Positions 12,700 to 24,949 of a stretch of DNA of 64,000 nucleotides are shown here, in pieces. Below the pieces are notes generated by a model that was given only the letters and a program-made list of their open reading frames with translations, was not told where the DNA came from and did not search any database. Position numbers and translations under genes: made by a program. Origin of the DNA: Geosiphon pyriformis (Eukaryota; Glomeromycota; Glomeromycetes; Archaeosporales; Geosiphonaceae). The stretch covers positions 1-64,000 of the forward strand of contig JAAOMT010000494.1 in assembly GCA_016748015.1 (NCBI GenBank), read 5' to 3'. Position 1 is the first letter of the stretch. Every line of letters begins with the position of its first letter.

Positions 12700-14046
12700 T
12701 TTACTTAAAGCACCAGAAGAAGGGAAGCCAAAACCAGAACTAAAACAAAAGCTACCAAAAAAAAGAAAAGCAAATAAGACCACTTGCACCTAAGATTTGC
12801 TATCAAAGACAATTGGATGAAAAATCAGAATACTTTTTTTGACATACAACTTGGCAAGCTAAAAACAGTTCTTTTCTAAAACAAATCTTTTATAAGGTTT
12901 TGAAAAAGACAGAACTAATGCATCTGATCCATCATATTTAAGAGCAGAATGTTCAAAATACCTATACTTTCCACAATAAACCAAATCAAATCTAGCTCAA
13001 GAAAGTTTAATTCTACCAAGAATTGGCTCTATACAAAAAGCAGATTCAAGTTCCTCTTCAGATTTAAAGCTGATCATAACACAATAGACCCTATTACTAG
13101 ATTTAAATAAACAATTGATAATACAAGTTTTTTTACCAGCTTTTTCCAAAAAAGTGCCCAGATTATAAGCTGTGGTTTCTACTAATAAAGTAAACAAAAG
13201 TGCCTTAAACTGATTTCTTAATGTCCAGATATTATAATCTCTTATGGTTTTAAGTACACACACAAAGTCTTTTTCGATTAAAAATAACCATCTTGTGGCC
13301 AACAAATTAGCCTAACTTAATTTAGTAAATTCTATTATAGTTTTCTGTTATAGTCTAATAAGTTATAATTGAATTGACACTACTTAATTAAACTCAAACA
13401 GAATGACAATGATTATTTCTTTTGGTATATCCATAAAAATTTTTTTAATTACTATGGTCTGATCTAAATGAATTTTTTGTCTTTTGAGATCATTGTTTAT
13501 GATAATTTTTCTCTTTCTGACCAATAATGCAGTTTTTTTCATGCTTTCTTTTGAAGTAAAAGTAGATCAAATGATTCTTTCAAATTTTAAGGAGATAGTA
13601 GCCCCCTCAAAACCATTAACAACTGAAAAAATTTTTTTAATTACTTGTGTTTTTACTGTTACTGATTTGTTTTTCACTGCCAAAAAATTGATGTCCAAAG
13701 CAAATAACTTTTTAATAGCAACTTTCAACTGAGTTTTAACAATTTTAGAATCAATCTATTTTTTATTCAAAGAGATTAGGAGGCAGAAAGAAAAAAAATC
13801 CTCTTCATTATCATTTATATTAATGTTAGAAGAACTGAGTGGAGAACCAAAAACAGCACTAGTGTTAACATGCTTTACTTTGAAAGTAGTAGCAGCCAAA
13901 CCCAGCAAAAGCACACCAAGAACACCAGATATGCCAACATTCTTATTATTACCAAACAAACTGTTTATGTCAGAGTACACACTATTGTCAGACCCAGACT
14001 TAATCAAAGACACTTTTAAGAGTCTTTTTTTTAGACATGTTGTCAC
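12700..14046 (-). pseudogene. LINE ORF1 (nucleic-acid-binding protein)
   Basis: The N-terminus is the piece 13756-14046 (minus), starting MTTCLKKRLL and containing a Ser/Asp-rich leader. The central part, 12997-13305, reads as an RRM-like or related RNA-binding domain with the ending FCIEPILGRIKLS. It is followed at about 12925-12985 by a degenerate zinc knuckle (LVYCGKYRYFEHSALKYD, where the Cys/His pattern is partly lost). ORF1 proteins of LINEs coat the element RNA. Stops and frame changes throughout show that this is a relic. Confidence 0.72.
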
Positions 14047-14110
14047 TCAAAGCAGTCTCCAACTTCACAAAAAAAGAATTATTAGGTAAAGAAATGTTGA
14101 TGTGTAAACT

Positions 14111-14562
14111 AAAAAACAAAAAACTTCTTTTTCAAAAACGCGCTCTTTGGGGAATTTTGGGTGAAGAAAAAAAAGTTTTTGTTTTTTTTTAAAGTTTAAT
14201 ATAATATTATTTAAGATAAGATAAAAAATAAATAATAAAATACATTTGAGAAACTGATTATAATTAAACTGCTGAAAAAATACAATATATTATTATTATT
14301 ATGATTCTAATTAAAGCTTTATTCAAAGATAAAAAATTGGTTTTAATTAATAAAGCCAATATTTTATTATTTTATTATTCAAAACTATCTAATTTAGAGA
14401 AAAATCAAATTAATTATTTTTTATACATGTAAACATGCTTTAAGAATCCAGCGACTAATGATCGACCCAAATGTAGCGTAATAAATGAGAAGTCACGTGA
14501 TAAGATCCATGTTTTATTATAAGCGAATTTGTTCTTAATTGATAACTTTATAGAGATTTGAA
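14111..14562. other. Intergenic, upstream of the methyltransferase gene
   Basis: The AT-rich first part contains a GCGC-bearing stretch near 14140 that may be the LINE 5' end. The last 120 bases are less AT-rich and probably hold the promoter of the gene at 14563. Confidence 0.5.
14492..14499. promoter_or_regulatory. CACGTG E-box-like palindrome
   Basis: The 8-bp palindrome TCACGTGA lies about 63 bp upstream of the methyltransferase ATG. In other fungi CACGTG is bound by bHLH factors such as Cbf1 and Pho4. The link to this gene is positional only. Confidence 0.35.
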
Positions 14563-15605
14563 ATGCCCAAAGCAAAACGACCAAAATTAATAACCTCTTT
14601 AGCCAAAATTCATCAAGAAAAGATAACACGTGAGAAATACGCAGAAAAATTCAAAAGTAAGAGTAAAACTGGTAGCGGTGGTGATAAATTAGGCAAGAAG
14701 GGTCATCATCAAAAGCCTCTTTTGCCGCCACCTTATTCTTCAGATGATTCGATTTTATTGATCGGTGAAGGTTTGATTTCAAATTTTTTTTAAAAATCGA
14801 AAGCGACTAAAGTCTAAAGAATGTAAAACTTTTCATCTTACCATTTCAACTCTGATTCATAAAGGAAATTTTAGCTTTGCTCGTTCTCTAGCAGAAGATG
14901 TCCTGAATACGGGTCATCTAATTACAGCTACTGCATGTGATAGCGAAAAAATTGTATATGAAAAGTATGGGAATGCTAGTGAACATATTAAACTACTTCA
15001 AGAATTTGGTGCAAAAGTTTTTTTCGAAGTTGATGGAACTCAACTCGAGAAGTTTAAAACATTAAAAGGCAAAAGATTCGACAAAATCGTGTTCAATTTC
15101 CCTCATACTGGTATTGTGTTTTACATCTGCTATGAATCAGCCATTATTTTCCAAGAATATTTCAATCTAGAAAAATCTCTTCCAAACAGGTTCAGGAATC
15201 AAAGACAAAGATCGTAACATTCTGGCTAACCAAAAACTCTTAAATGCCTTTTTCCAATCTGCCATCCCTTTCCTTACCTCCCGTTTGATCCATAACGATT
15301 TGAAGGATGGGGAGATTCACATTACAATCAGAAGTGGGCCACCGTATGATGAATGGAACATCAGGCAGATAGCAAAGAGTACAGATATCCTCGTAGTCGA
15401 ACGAACTATTCCATTTCTACCACAACAATATCCTAATTACGAACATCGGAGAACTTTAGGATTTAAGGATGGAGTTAGTAAATGCAAGAATGAAGAGATC
15501 ATCGGAAAAAAACCCAAAACTATTATTTTTGTTAGAAAGGAAGTAATTGAATTTCAAAAAGAGGAAGGAAGTGATAAGAAAAATGGAAATAAAAACAAAG
15601 ATTGA
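14563..15605 (+). CDS. BMT5: BMT5-like 25S rRNA (uridine-N3)-methyltransferase
   Basis: Three exons (14563-14770, 14865-15110, 15190-15605) give 289 residues. The protein matches the DUF2431/BMT5 family, Rossmann-fold SAM-dependent enzymes that in yeast methylate a uridine of 25S rRNA in the nucleolus. After a basic N-terminus (about 1-60, with a KRPKL string) comes the SAM-binding loop ILLIGEGNFSF (about 64-74), then ATACDS at the end of strand 2, FDKIVFNFPHTG (the family NFPH-type motif) and a C-terminal segment with SGPPYDEWNI and YEHRRTLGF. Both introns are phase 1, have GT-AG ends and are under 100 nt. The first interrupts the GEGNFSF codons. The ATG is the first in the exon and is followed by a typical basic nucleolar leader. 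Only 87 bp separate the stop from the next gene. Substrate specificity is inferred from the family. Confidence 0.93.
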
Positions 15606-15692
15606 GTTAATTTATCTAAGTTGGAACATCATTGCTGCAATTTAATTTAATAAAATGAAGTTTCATTAAAGTCAATTGTAATATCATTCAAA

Positions 15693-17909
15693 ATGAGCTT
15701 TGGTGGTTCTCTTTTGTCTTTTCGTGGCGCGGGACTCAATTCACTTTGGAAAAAATTCAGAAGTGGGCCGAGAAGTAAACTTCAGGTAGTTTATGTTTCG
15801 GACTTTTGGCTGAAGGACGCCTTGTTAAATAAAAATAAATTCTTTGTCGCCCAAGTTTTTTCATGCCTCAAGTCGAAAGTTTGAAGCAGCCTCTAAAGCA
15901 CCCTCCCCTCTTGAGAGCTCGAAATTTTTAAAAAATACCCACGAAGAGGCATTGAAAAACCCAGAGCTGGTAAATACAGCCGCTGCCAATGGTAAGTGAT
16001 TTGCCGAAAATTTGTGATTTTTTACTCATAACAAGAGTTAATAGCAATCGTTTTGATTGTAATACAGGAGAAACCAAAAGAATGAATATGTTTCAATCCA
16101 TCAACGATGCCCTATGTGTTGCGATGACCACTGATGAAACGGCAGGTATGAGGATTTTCTTTAAATCCCATTGAATAGCACGTATAAATGATTCTTATAT
16201 AGGGTTTTGAAAAAGTTATGCCTTCTTTAACTCTGTTAACATTACTTTGTTTTTTTTCCTGCATGGAAATTATACCTGATTCTCGCGAATGGTGCGTTTC
16301 TTTTACAATTCAATGTTCGCGAAAAGTCAATGCTGATTTCTCAATTCATCAAGTTCAGTGATAACATTTTTACCTTGTTTATTCAATAGATTTTCCATGA
16401 CTACTATTATATCTCAAAATTAATTTTGAATAGTGGTTTTTGGGGAAGATGTCTCTTTTGGCGGAGTGTTTAGAGCTACCTTGCGTCTTGTCGAAATGTT
16501 TGGTATACATTTCAATTTTTATGTTTCAGTTTACTTAAAGACATAGAGACCTATGATCTTTCTCCAAGAAATATTTCTTTTATTCGAGAGGAACTGAGAA
16601 GAAGATGTCATAATGTTACTCTTTAGTTTAAACAGTTCCCAATAAGTTCTTCCAGTCAATGCTTAAAGAAACTCCTTCAAAATTGTCTTTATATGATTGC
16701 AAACTCAAAAAGCCATCGAAAATTTTCGCAATTAACTTACTCTTTCACTATATTTTAGGCAGAGATCGAGTTTTCAACACCCCTTTGACTGAACAGGGTA
16801 TCGTAGGATTTGGTATAGGTATGGCGGCAATGGGACATACGGCTATTGCTGAAATTCAATTTGCCGACTACATCTTTCCTGCTTTTGATCAGGTATTCTC
16901 GAACTATTCGTTTTTTAAATTTCTTCCCAATTTGGGTTCTTAGTAATTTCTTTGGTGCAATTTCAATAGCTTGTTAATGAGGCTGCCAAGTATAGATATC
17001 GGTCGGGAGGGATGTTTAATGTAGGCGGATTGACCGTGCGATCACCTTCCTCAGCTGTCGGTCATGGTGGACATTATCACTCTCAAAGCCCTGAGGCTTA
17101 CTTCGCGCATACTGCAGGACTGAAGGTACAGGATTCAACAATAATCATCTATTTTGCTTTCTTTGCTTTAATTCTATATAATTTATTATTTTGAATTTAA
17201 CCATTAAGGTTGTTATCCCCAGAAGTCCAATTCAAGCGAAAGGCCTTTTATTGGCCTCGATTCGAGATCGTAATCCCGTAGTTTTCTTTGAGCCGAAAAT
17301 ATTATATCGTAGTTCGGGTCAGTAAATTAAATAATTCAGAGAGTCGGCAGTAATTTTTAATTTTTTAATCATTGTATAGTTGAACAAGTACCAGTTGGTG
17401 ACTATGAGCTTCCCTTAGGGAAAGCCGAAATTCTGAAACCAGGAAAAGATATTACAATTGTCGGCTATGGATCCCAAATTTATGTTCTCGAGAGTGCCAT
17501 ACAAATGGCCGAGAAAAACATCCCTGGCATCACGTGTGAATTGATTGATCTTCGAACAATATTACCGTGGGACGTGGATACGGTGGCCAAATCAGTGAAT
17601 AAAACTGGGCGTTTGGTAATCTCTCATGAAGCTCCAAAGACATCCGGATTCGCTGCGGAGATTTCTGCTACCATATTAGAGAGATGCTTTCTTCGATTAG
17701 AGGCTCCGATTGAAAGAGTTTGTGGTTGGGAGTAAGTAATAACTTTTTAGAGCTCCCTGAGAATAAAACTTTTTCAATATCGATCTTGATGATTCTTACT
17801 TAATTATTTTTCGACAAAAAGCACCCCATTTCCACTAGTATTTGAACCGCTTTACACGCCTAGCATGATAAGATGCTATGATGCTATCATGGAGGTTGCT
17901 AAGTATTAA
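15693..17909 (+). CDS. BCKDHB: Branched-chain 2-oxoacid dehydrogenase E1 beta subunit, mitochondrial
   Basis: Nine exons (15693-15785, 15856-15991, 16068-16145, 16434-16502, 16759-16892, 16970-17125, 17209-17317, 17380-17731, 17822-17909) give 404 residues. E1-beta pairs with E1-alpha as a thiamine-diphosphate-dependent decarboxylase acting on the 2-oxoacids of Leu, Ile and Val in the mitochondrial matrix. The first 40 or so residues are basic and Ser-rich ([17 protein letters not shown]), as expected for a presequence. The transketolase-like pyrimidine domain follows with [41 protein letters not shown] and HYHSQSPEA. The C-terminal transketolase domain has [12 protein letters not shown] and [11 protein letters not shown], and ends [14 protein letters not shown]. 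Similarity is clearly closer to BCKDHB than to pyruvate dehydrogenase E1-beta. All introns are GT-AG. No disruption is seen. Confidence 0.96.
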
Positions 17910-18380
17910 TAAAGGTACGCCTGTCGGAAACACACTGCTTGTAAACTCTACATTATCCTCAGAATTAGTGAGGAAAGCGATGATTTGACTGATGAAAAGC
18001 ATGACAAACATCTCGACACAAAGTACATAAAGATTCCTAATTCCAAGGACAGGGTAATCTGGTGGCTGTATAATGAAGTTCTTTTAGTTGCCTTCCGTTA
18101 ATTTGATTTTTAACACTTTTAGAGTCCTTTCCGCTTTATAAAATAGATTTGAAGGTGCTAAACCTTGATACCTCAAATAGGTCTGCCTCATTTGGATGGA
18201 CATCGGTTGCATTGGCATCAGAAGTAAGAGGGCTTAGAATATACGATTACAAATATGATGGAAAGGTGAAAAATTCCCTTTGTACAGTAAAAATCTTCCA
18301 CTAATTTTTTAAACTCTTCACTTCTTTTGATGTCATTGGGTCCATTCATGAACTAGGAAATTGGTTGAACCTGTTTATCA
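17910..18380 (+). other. Possible exon-like blocks of an unrecognised gene
   Basis: Three short blocks look coding. 17963-18053 reads ISEESDDLTDEKHDKHLD and ends at a GT donor. About 18121-18151 reads SFPLYKIDLK, with flanking AG and GT. 18181-18265 reads SASFGWTSVALASEVRGL after an AG and before GTGAAA. I could not find phases that join all three, and no ATG is evident, so this may be a gene remnant or the tail of an untranslated region. Confidence 0.3.
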
Positions 18381-18942
18381 ACCCATTGGTGTTTACCTGT
18401 TTGGTTATTGAGTTGATAGTCAATTATTAATTCCTACCATTCAATGTTGTTTTGTTATATGATGGACTGAATTATATTATAGGGGTATCTTCACAGCTGG
18501 GCTTTCAATGAATTTATTGATAAAATTATATTTTCACTTTGGAAGTCATTACATGTGAATATGCTAAAAATTGGCTTTTTCTGACGGCTAATTCGTTTTA
18601 TAAATTTTAATTTCTTAAATTATCAATAAAATTTAGTTTAAATATAATTTTACTAGTTTTTATAATTAATTAAATTTAAGTTTATAATAATATGAAAAAA
18701 AACATATATAAACAGGCTCAAAATAAAGCAAATAAATGTTAGAACTCAGCTTTTGGTCTTGAAATAAGAAAACATATTTAGGAGTGCTAAATATTACAAA
18801 GACGGATTTCTTTAGCTTTGTACTATATATCTTTATTTTAGTCTCCGAAAAATCAGCTGATCAGTCAAAGCTGTAATAATTATCGTATATTTTTTAGTAC
18901 CACAAAACTTGAGAGATTTTTCCGTCTCGATTAAATAAAGTA
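18381..18942. other. Intergenic
   Basis: AT-rich; no gene seen. The last 100 bases before 18943 are more balanced and likely contain the promoter of the complex I gene. Confidence 0.5.
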
Positions 18943-19691
18943 ATGCCGGAGAAACCACTAAAAACCGATTTTCCAGTAATTGACACAGACCCTCACTTTT
19001 TTCGTGTTGTACGTTATTTCCGTCCCTCTGATTATGCTTGGTGGGGTGGCACTACACTGGGCGGTCCCGCCTACATGATAGCTTTTGGTAAGCTCCGTGT
19101 TCAATCAGTCTGGCTTCAGCGTGAGCTCATTTATTTTTTAACAGTTGGGTTGACAAACACTTTCATTCAGAAAGAATGTCCCCCTCAATTGGCCTACCAG
19201 GCGTCACACGTGCCGCCCATATTACATCCCTCAAATACGCCACATTTTTGGGTTTAGTCGGAGGGTTTTTCCATGCGTATCTTCGGAGTAGCTGTATGTT
19301 CATTAAAATTTATTAATTTTAATGTGCTTCATTTGGATCAAATTCAAATTTCCGAAAAGTCAGATTCTGGGGTTGGAAAGAAAACTCAAGAGAATATGAT
19401 CGTGATATGAAAGAAATGCGACAAAGATTAAAAGAAGGAAAGCCCCTATGGGGTGAGTCCAGCTTGCCTCCCTATCTTCAGCGAGCTGCAGCAGCTCAGT
19501 CGCGTTATTCCGCAGTCAATCTTGGTAAGAAACCCTAAGCATATTTGGATATTTTATTCAATATTTACCGTACATTACTTTTACCTACTGGATTAGTTTT
19601 GTTTCCGTTTTTCAACTTCGCAAATCATCCCTATCACGGTGTTGATCCAAAAAAGTATGAAGTGAAAGAGGAGCAGGAATACCTCACTTGA
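18943..19691 (+). CDS. NUXM: NADH:ubiquinone oxidoreductase (complex I) 21-kDa-type subunit
   Basis: Four exons (18943-19087, 19171-19293, 19360-19524, 19597-19691) give 175 residues. The protein matches the fungal complex I accessory subunit family known as the 20.9/21-kDa subunit (NUXM in Yarrowia). The N-terminal domain reads PVIDTDPHFFRVVRYFRPSDY, followed by a hydrophobic stretch GGTTLGGPAYMIAFE, a second hydrophobic segment YATFLGLVGGFFHAYLRSS and RFWGWKENSREYDRDM. The C-terminal domain has YLQRAAAAQSRYSAVN and FNFANHPYHGVDPKKY. It acts in the mitochondrial inner membrane, in the membrane arm. The intron-1 acceptor must be the AG at 19170; an earlier AG at 19144 would put the second exon in the wrong frame. 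No in-frame stops remain. Confidence 0.92.
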
Positions 19692-20700
19692 ATTTTAGGT
19701 ATTATTTTTTGTAATCCTTATCCTTTCCATTAGAGTTAAACCAATTGATAATAGCCGAGGACTAATATCATCAGTTCAATTTTTAGGATACAGACTACAG
19801 GCATAGAACACATTTCTGACTTATTTTAATGAATGATGGTCTCCAATTATTATCGCGTTCTTGACTTAATAATAAAGGTTCTACTGGGTGTGAATTAACT
19901 TTATTGTTCGTTACTCAAGAACTAACAATAGGTGAAATTAATGCCATCGAGTAAAACGCGCCCCATTCTTTTTTTCTCTTTCACACAGGGTGAAGAGCTC
20001 AAATAAATTAATTGACAGATTAGTTCGGCTGAAAATCAAAGATCTTTATTTTTGAGAATTTCAGTTTACTAGAACTCAGAAAAAGAGTTGATATGCTATC
20101 ATTTTTCCTATTCTAAACTTTTGATAAAAAAAAGCTGCTCGCATGAATGTTGAATAAAAAACTATTTTTTAGCACAAAAATCAAACCATTATTTATTAAA
20201 ATACTGATATTTAATTTAAACAAATAACATTTTGAATTTTTTTTATTTGATACTTATTGATTATATATAATTTATTTTAAAATGTTTTTGATAAAAATAA
20301 ATTTTAAAATACACTTAAAAATATATATTGTTAATATTAACGTTTTAATTAACAAAAAAATATAAAGATAATTGATATTATTTATAAAATTATGAAGATC
20401 AATTAGTCATAGGCTCTTCTCGTAAGATCTACATCAAAATTTTATATTTGCTGCGATACCGTCACGTCCAACTAGATTCTCATTCTTAAACAAAGTACCT
20501 GATTTACGAATATTTAACCGTCTCATTCATGATGCCGCGTCAGATTTCACTGGGAAACAACACGAGTAATGGGAAGAAACAATCTACAGTGTGTAGCCCT
20601 TGATTTAATTCCTGTTATTTCTTAAGTATTAACGAGCAAAGCGCGTCAACATACACAACTTCTGGTGTTTTGGGAAACATAGGAAGAACAACAGGTTGCA
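19692..20700. other. Intergenic with a possible 5' exon of the CAF-1 gene
   Basis: Mostly AT-rich. From about 20520 the sequence looks transcribed: an ATG pair at 20530 opens a short frame (MMPRQISLGNNTSNGKK) ending at a GT near 20588, and further exon-like text continues to 20700. These could be upstream exons or the 5' leader of the gene that I start at 20701, but I could not connect them in phase. Confidence 0.4.
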
Positions 20701-23700
20701 ATGCATAAAACCGACGTCAGTCAAAATGAGGGTCATGCATTAAATATGCTAGATGAAAAGGTATTTTTTTCGGACGGTTATATTCCTCAGTATTAGATAA
20801 TTTTTTAATTTAATACTCAATTTAACATCTAGTTGGTCAAATCGATAGCTGATAAAAAAGAACGAGAACAGAAAGCTGCTGAAAAACTTAAAAAGGTTAA
20901 AAATTATATTAGAATTAGATATAACTTTAACTGTTATCATTTTGATTGGTGATAAGATACATTATATTTCAATATTTATTAAGCAAATGGAAAAAGAACA
21001 AAAGGCTGCCACTCTTCTAGCTGAAAAAGAAGAAAGGGAACGGAAAGCTGCTGAGAAGGTCGCAGAGAGGGAGAAAAAGGTAATTTATATTCCTTGGTCT
21101 TTGCTTTAACAATGTAATGGATTTTTGAAGTTTGACCATGTATCCATATCGTTGAAATTTTATTGGCAAATCAGCAACAGGAAAAAGAGCGGAAAGCCGC
21201 GGAGATGCTCGCGGAACAAAAGGAAAAGGAGCGAAAAGCCGCTGAGCGAGCTGCAGAAAAGGAGAAAAGAGTAAAAAAGCTCAATTCCTTTTGATTCCGT
21301 TATTTTCATTTTGAAATTTCCAACCAAAATGTTCAATGTTTACAGGATGCTGAAAAAGCCGCCGAAAAAGAAAAAAAGGCATTTAATTTAGTGTTCATCT
21401 GAATCTTATCTTTTATAAATCTGTAAATAATCATCTCCCAACCTAGGAGGTAGAAAGAAGAGCAAAAATGGAAGCAAAAGAAGCAGCCAAACGGGAAAAG
21501 GTATCAAATTTTTTGGTGCAAGGTTGTGGAGATAGATTATTGATCATTATTTCTGATAGGAACTAATCAAAGAAGAACAAAAACGAATAAAAGAGGAGGA
21601 GAAGAAAAAAAAAGAGGAGGAGAAGAAAAAAAAAGAGGAAGAGAAGAAGAAAAAAGGAGAGGTATGTCTTTAGCTCTTTTTGTCTAATCTGAGACTATAC
21701 GAGAGTACTCATATGATATCAATTTTATCTTCACATTATTCAAGGCTCTTTCTAAAATGCATTTGAAGAATTTCTTCTCGCCAATCAGTAAACAGTACTC
21801 CAAAGAAGATAAAAATGGTAAAATACTAGATTTCATTCTTGGAGATTGACCATCCAAAAAAGGCTATACATTCACTAATTTACAACTTTTTTCTAGCAAT
21901 ATATAATGATCCCCAAATCGCGTCATTCTATGGTCATTTCAAGCCTTTTTTTGTGAAGCAGAACGTCAAAATGGCTCCAATTAATCGTTTTCAACATCCA
22001 GTTTCTGATAATTTTCACGAACTAGTGACTGAAATACATTTATACAATGACCATCGTGTCGAAGGTCCACAAAATGCATCCCGATTACCTCAGAAAAAGG
22101 ATGATCCCAAGAGCTATCTCGAGGAATTTCTGTCGAATGTAAATAGTACGCTACTCAAAAAGCGCGGGACTCAAAATATGATGTCGATAAAAGAACTTTG
22201 GCAACAACGTGTTGAAAGGCCTGAGCCTGCATCAGAGATTGATATGGATACAGAATTTTGCAATTCCGCGACAATAAGTCTCGATGATCATCAGGGTGTG
22301 TTAGGCAATGATGATCGCAACCATACTGAAGGCAGTATTATTTCCGACTTTTCAATGGGGGATCCATTCGATGTGCTAAAAGATCCCAACAAAATAAAAA
22401 TGAAATTTCTAAAATTCGGAGAGGATTATCGCCCAGCTTATTATGGTAAGTCTTATTTTGCTACTAGTAAATTTCCCTATTACTTTCAAAGAATTTAACA
22501 ATTTTTGTCAGGGACATGGAGCAAAATTAGTAAGAGGATTACAAGTCGTCGGCCTTTTGCACAAGATAATGATCTTTTTAACTACGAATACGATAGCACT
22601 GCTGAATGGGAAGAAGATGAGGAAGGTGAAGAGCTAAAAAGTGAGGATGATGACGATGATGATTTTGAAGATAAAGACTTCCAGGCTCAATCAGACGCGG
22701 AGTTGTCTTCAGACTCGGACGTAAGGCTCTACGGTTCATTTTACCATCTTAGCTCAATACACTCAAATTTGCTTCGTTTTAGCAAGAATCGTGGCTTGTC
22801 CCCGAAGGATATTTATCAGAAGATGAGGGTGTTCCAGAATCTGATATGATATCAGCAGAATCAACGCTTTGTATGGTTCTCGGCCCCAAGTAACTTCAAT
22901 TATGCTGTTAAACCTATTTTTAAGTTCCATTTTCATTTTTTAGCAAAGCACTTGAACAAAAAGGGTAACAAGGAGTTTCAGAAAAAAGTAAGTTTCTTGA
23001 ATTAAGTTTGATTGTTTGCAATTACTAATTCCATTTATCATACAGGCAAAAATAGTTCAACCTCTTAAACCGATTGTTGTGGGGCCTGTATTCGAGCAGA
23101 TTTTTGGTGACAAACAGCATCCATTGGCGCAATATGGTATCCAAATTTTAACAGGTTGTTTAAATTAATTTTTTAGAAACTGTATTTGCTTCAATGGGAA
23201 AATCCTTATCTTGCATTTCCTGACCTTGCTGCTAACTCTGGTTAAAATGAAGAATCACCCCTACCCATAGATCCTTTTAAAAAGACATCAGACCATAGCC
23301 GCGCAATATCCACACAAATTACAGCCCCTATTGTTATTAAATCAAAATCACGAAGCAAAGCTAAACCCAAGTCTAAAACTAAGGTGGCAGACGAAGCATC
23401 ATTTGGATTGAACCCTCCCACAGAAGGTCAATTGTTGAAAGAAGCTATATGTCCAATTATCAACGAGGCAACAGCAGAAATGAAAATTTTCGTATCCGAT
23501 ACAGATAAAGTTTTGACTAATTCTCCCCAACTTCTCACAGATGATTCATTACGGAATGAGTACCATGAACCCGTGATATCTAGAGTTGCAACATCCATCA
23601 CAAGTTTATTCGAAAACGTCGAAATATCTTCAAAGATAACGGACAACAAATTTTCACATTCTATTGATTCAGATGGCCAGGACTTAGCTCCAAAGAAGCG

Positions 23701-23941
23701 TAAAAGAGCTGGCAAATTAGTGTTAGCAGAGGGCAAAGATATCCTAATGAATGATGTTCCTAAAGTGATTCAAGACTTAAGTTGCGAAAATACGGGTAGT
23801 GTAGAAAATGAATGGATCAATTTAGATATACCTAAGCCAAAAGGAAAGAAATCAAAAAAAGAAGCAAGCCCAACCAATGGATCATCAATGGAAGGAAGAA
23901 ACACACTATTAATTACCACAAACATGAGCACCGATGTATAA
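20701..23941 (+). CDS. CHAF1A: Chromatin assembly factor 1 large subunit (p150/CAC1-like)
   Basis: Fourteen exons give 748 residues from the ATG at 20701: 20701-20760, 20833-20895, 20984-21079, 21175-21270, 21346-21378, 21447-21500, 21560-21661, 21745-21817, 21897-22445, 22512-22720, 22783-22870, 22944-22987, 23046-23154 and 23271-23941. CAF-1 deposits H3-H4 on newly replicated DNA with PCNA. Residues about 21-170 form the K/E/R-rich KER helix, built from repeated EKERKAAE-type units. FFSPIS and FYGHFKPFFVKQNVKMAP follow. The acidic ED domain (about 376-444) has RPAYYGTWSK and a DDDDDDFED run, then WLVPEGYLSEDEG. The C-terminal third has a basic PKKRKRAGK string. Intron 5 is GC-AG; the rest are GT-AG. 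The true start is uncertain because possible exons lie just upstream. Confidence 0.9.
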
Positions 23942-24300
23942 TAAAATATTATGTCTATTAATAGCAGTGATAAATTCTCTTTTGCAAAACAAGTGAGAAT
24001 TAGCTGTTTTATTTAAAATTTGCTTTCTCTGCTTCGGAATGGAACTATATTTCAATCCCCATCGTTTTCCCTTGCCAAATTTCAAAAATTGAATTTCACA
24101 AATTTTAGATTTTCAATTCTTTTGCCAGCTAAAACATGAAAAATTTTTGAATTGTCAAGACTCGATTCAATATGGCAGTCATAACTTTTAAAATTGATAA
24201 CCCCTCCCCAAAGTTTACTATCAGAAAAGATTACAATATAATCTGACGAAATTAAAGGTTTCCCGGTTATGATTTTATATTCAACATTTTACTTTGGTTA
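23942..24300. other. Intergenic
   Basis: No gene seen. It holds the 3' flank of the CAF-1 gene and moderately AT-rich sequence. Confidence 0.5.
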
Positions 24301-24949
24301 GGTATCACTAGGTCGTTTATCTAGATTATTGAGAGCTGTCAGAATGTGCCGACATCCTCACCATACACCTTGGAAGAGCGTAGGCAAGATCATCAATTGT
24401 ACGCGGATTGACCGAAGTCAATTCACGTACACGCTTCCCTTTACGGATGGGGCACTTCAAATCATCCTCCAGCTTAAACGTTGTGTCTGATTTGAAAAAT
24501 CGAGACGTGTGACGTACTATTCAGAGATCCTGTAAAGTACAGTCGTAAAGTTTCCAAAATGAGGTAAGGCAACATATTTATAGAAATATGTTATTTAGTG
24601 GTGAATTGTGGGATAGTTTGTGTAATATTAATTTAGGATATTTTTCATCTACCGCCCAATGGCATAATTTCCTATATTTCTTTATTTATTGACAGTTTCT
24701 GCATATGATAATCAGTCCTGCTATTGGCTAATGGGTTTTTTGGACCGCTGAAAATTTATCTGCAAGGACGAAGAGCACCACAATAAGCAAAAAGCGCAAG
24801 ACGAAAATTAAGACAAAGGCAGCACGCAACAACCACGTAACGAATTCTGACATTTTTATACGCTAACTCTTTCAGATTTTCTTCCACGTCACCGAAGTTT
24901 CGAGTGAGTCTGTAACTCTTAGTGAAATCTGACGACCCACAGTATCCGG

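Larger units (their letters stand above)
10158..14110 (-). mobile_element. LINE retrotransposon, minus strand, 3'-truncated
   Basis: This is a degraded non-LTR element with ORF1 (14046 to about 12700), an apurinic-type endonuclease (12240 to about 11500), a linker and the first part of RT, which ends abruptly near 10158. RNase H and the poly(A) tail are missing. It belongs to the same family as the LINEs at 31609-33975, 36830-40921 and 59701-60697. Many C-to-T/G-to-A type substitutions and stops mean it is inactive. Confidence 0.85.

Noticed and set aside
9595-14110. Single LINE with a twin-priming inversion
   Set aside because: The plus-strand piece and the minus-strand element both contain the same linker segment (ending in the region just before RT), so they cannot be two halves of one copy. 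Two separate insertions are more likely.
19088-19170. Frameshift in the complex I subunit gene
   Set aside because: The shift appears only if the acceptor at 19144 is used. The AG at 19170 gives the family sequence in frame.
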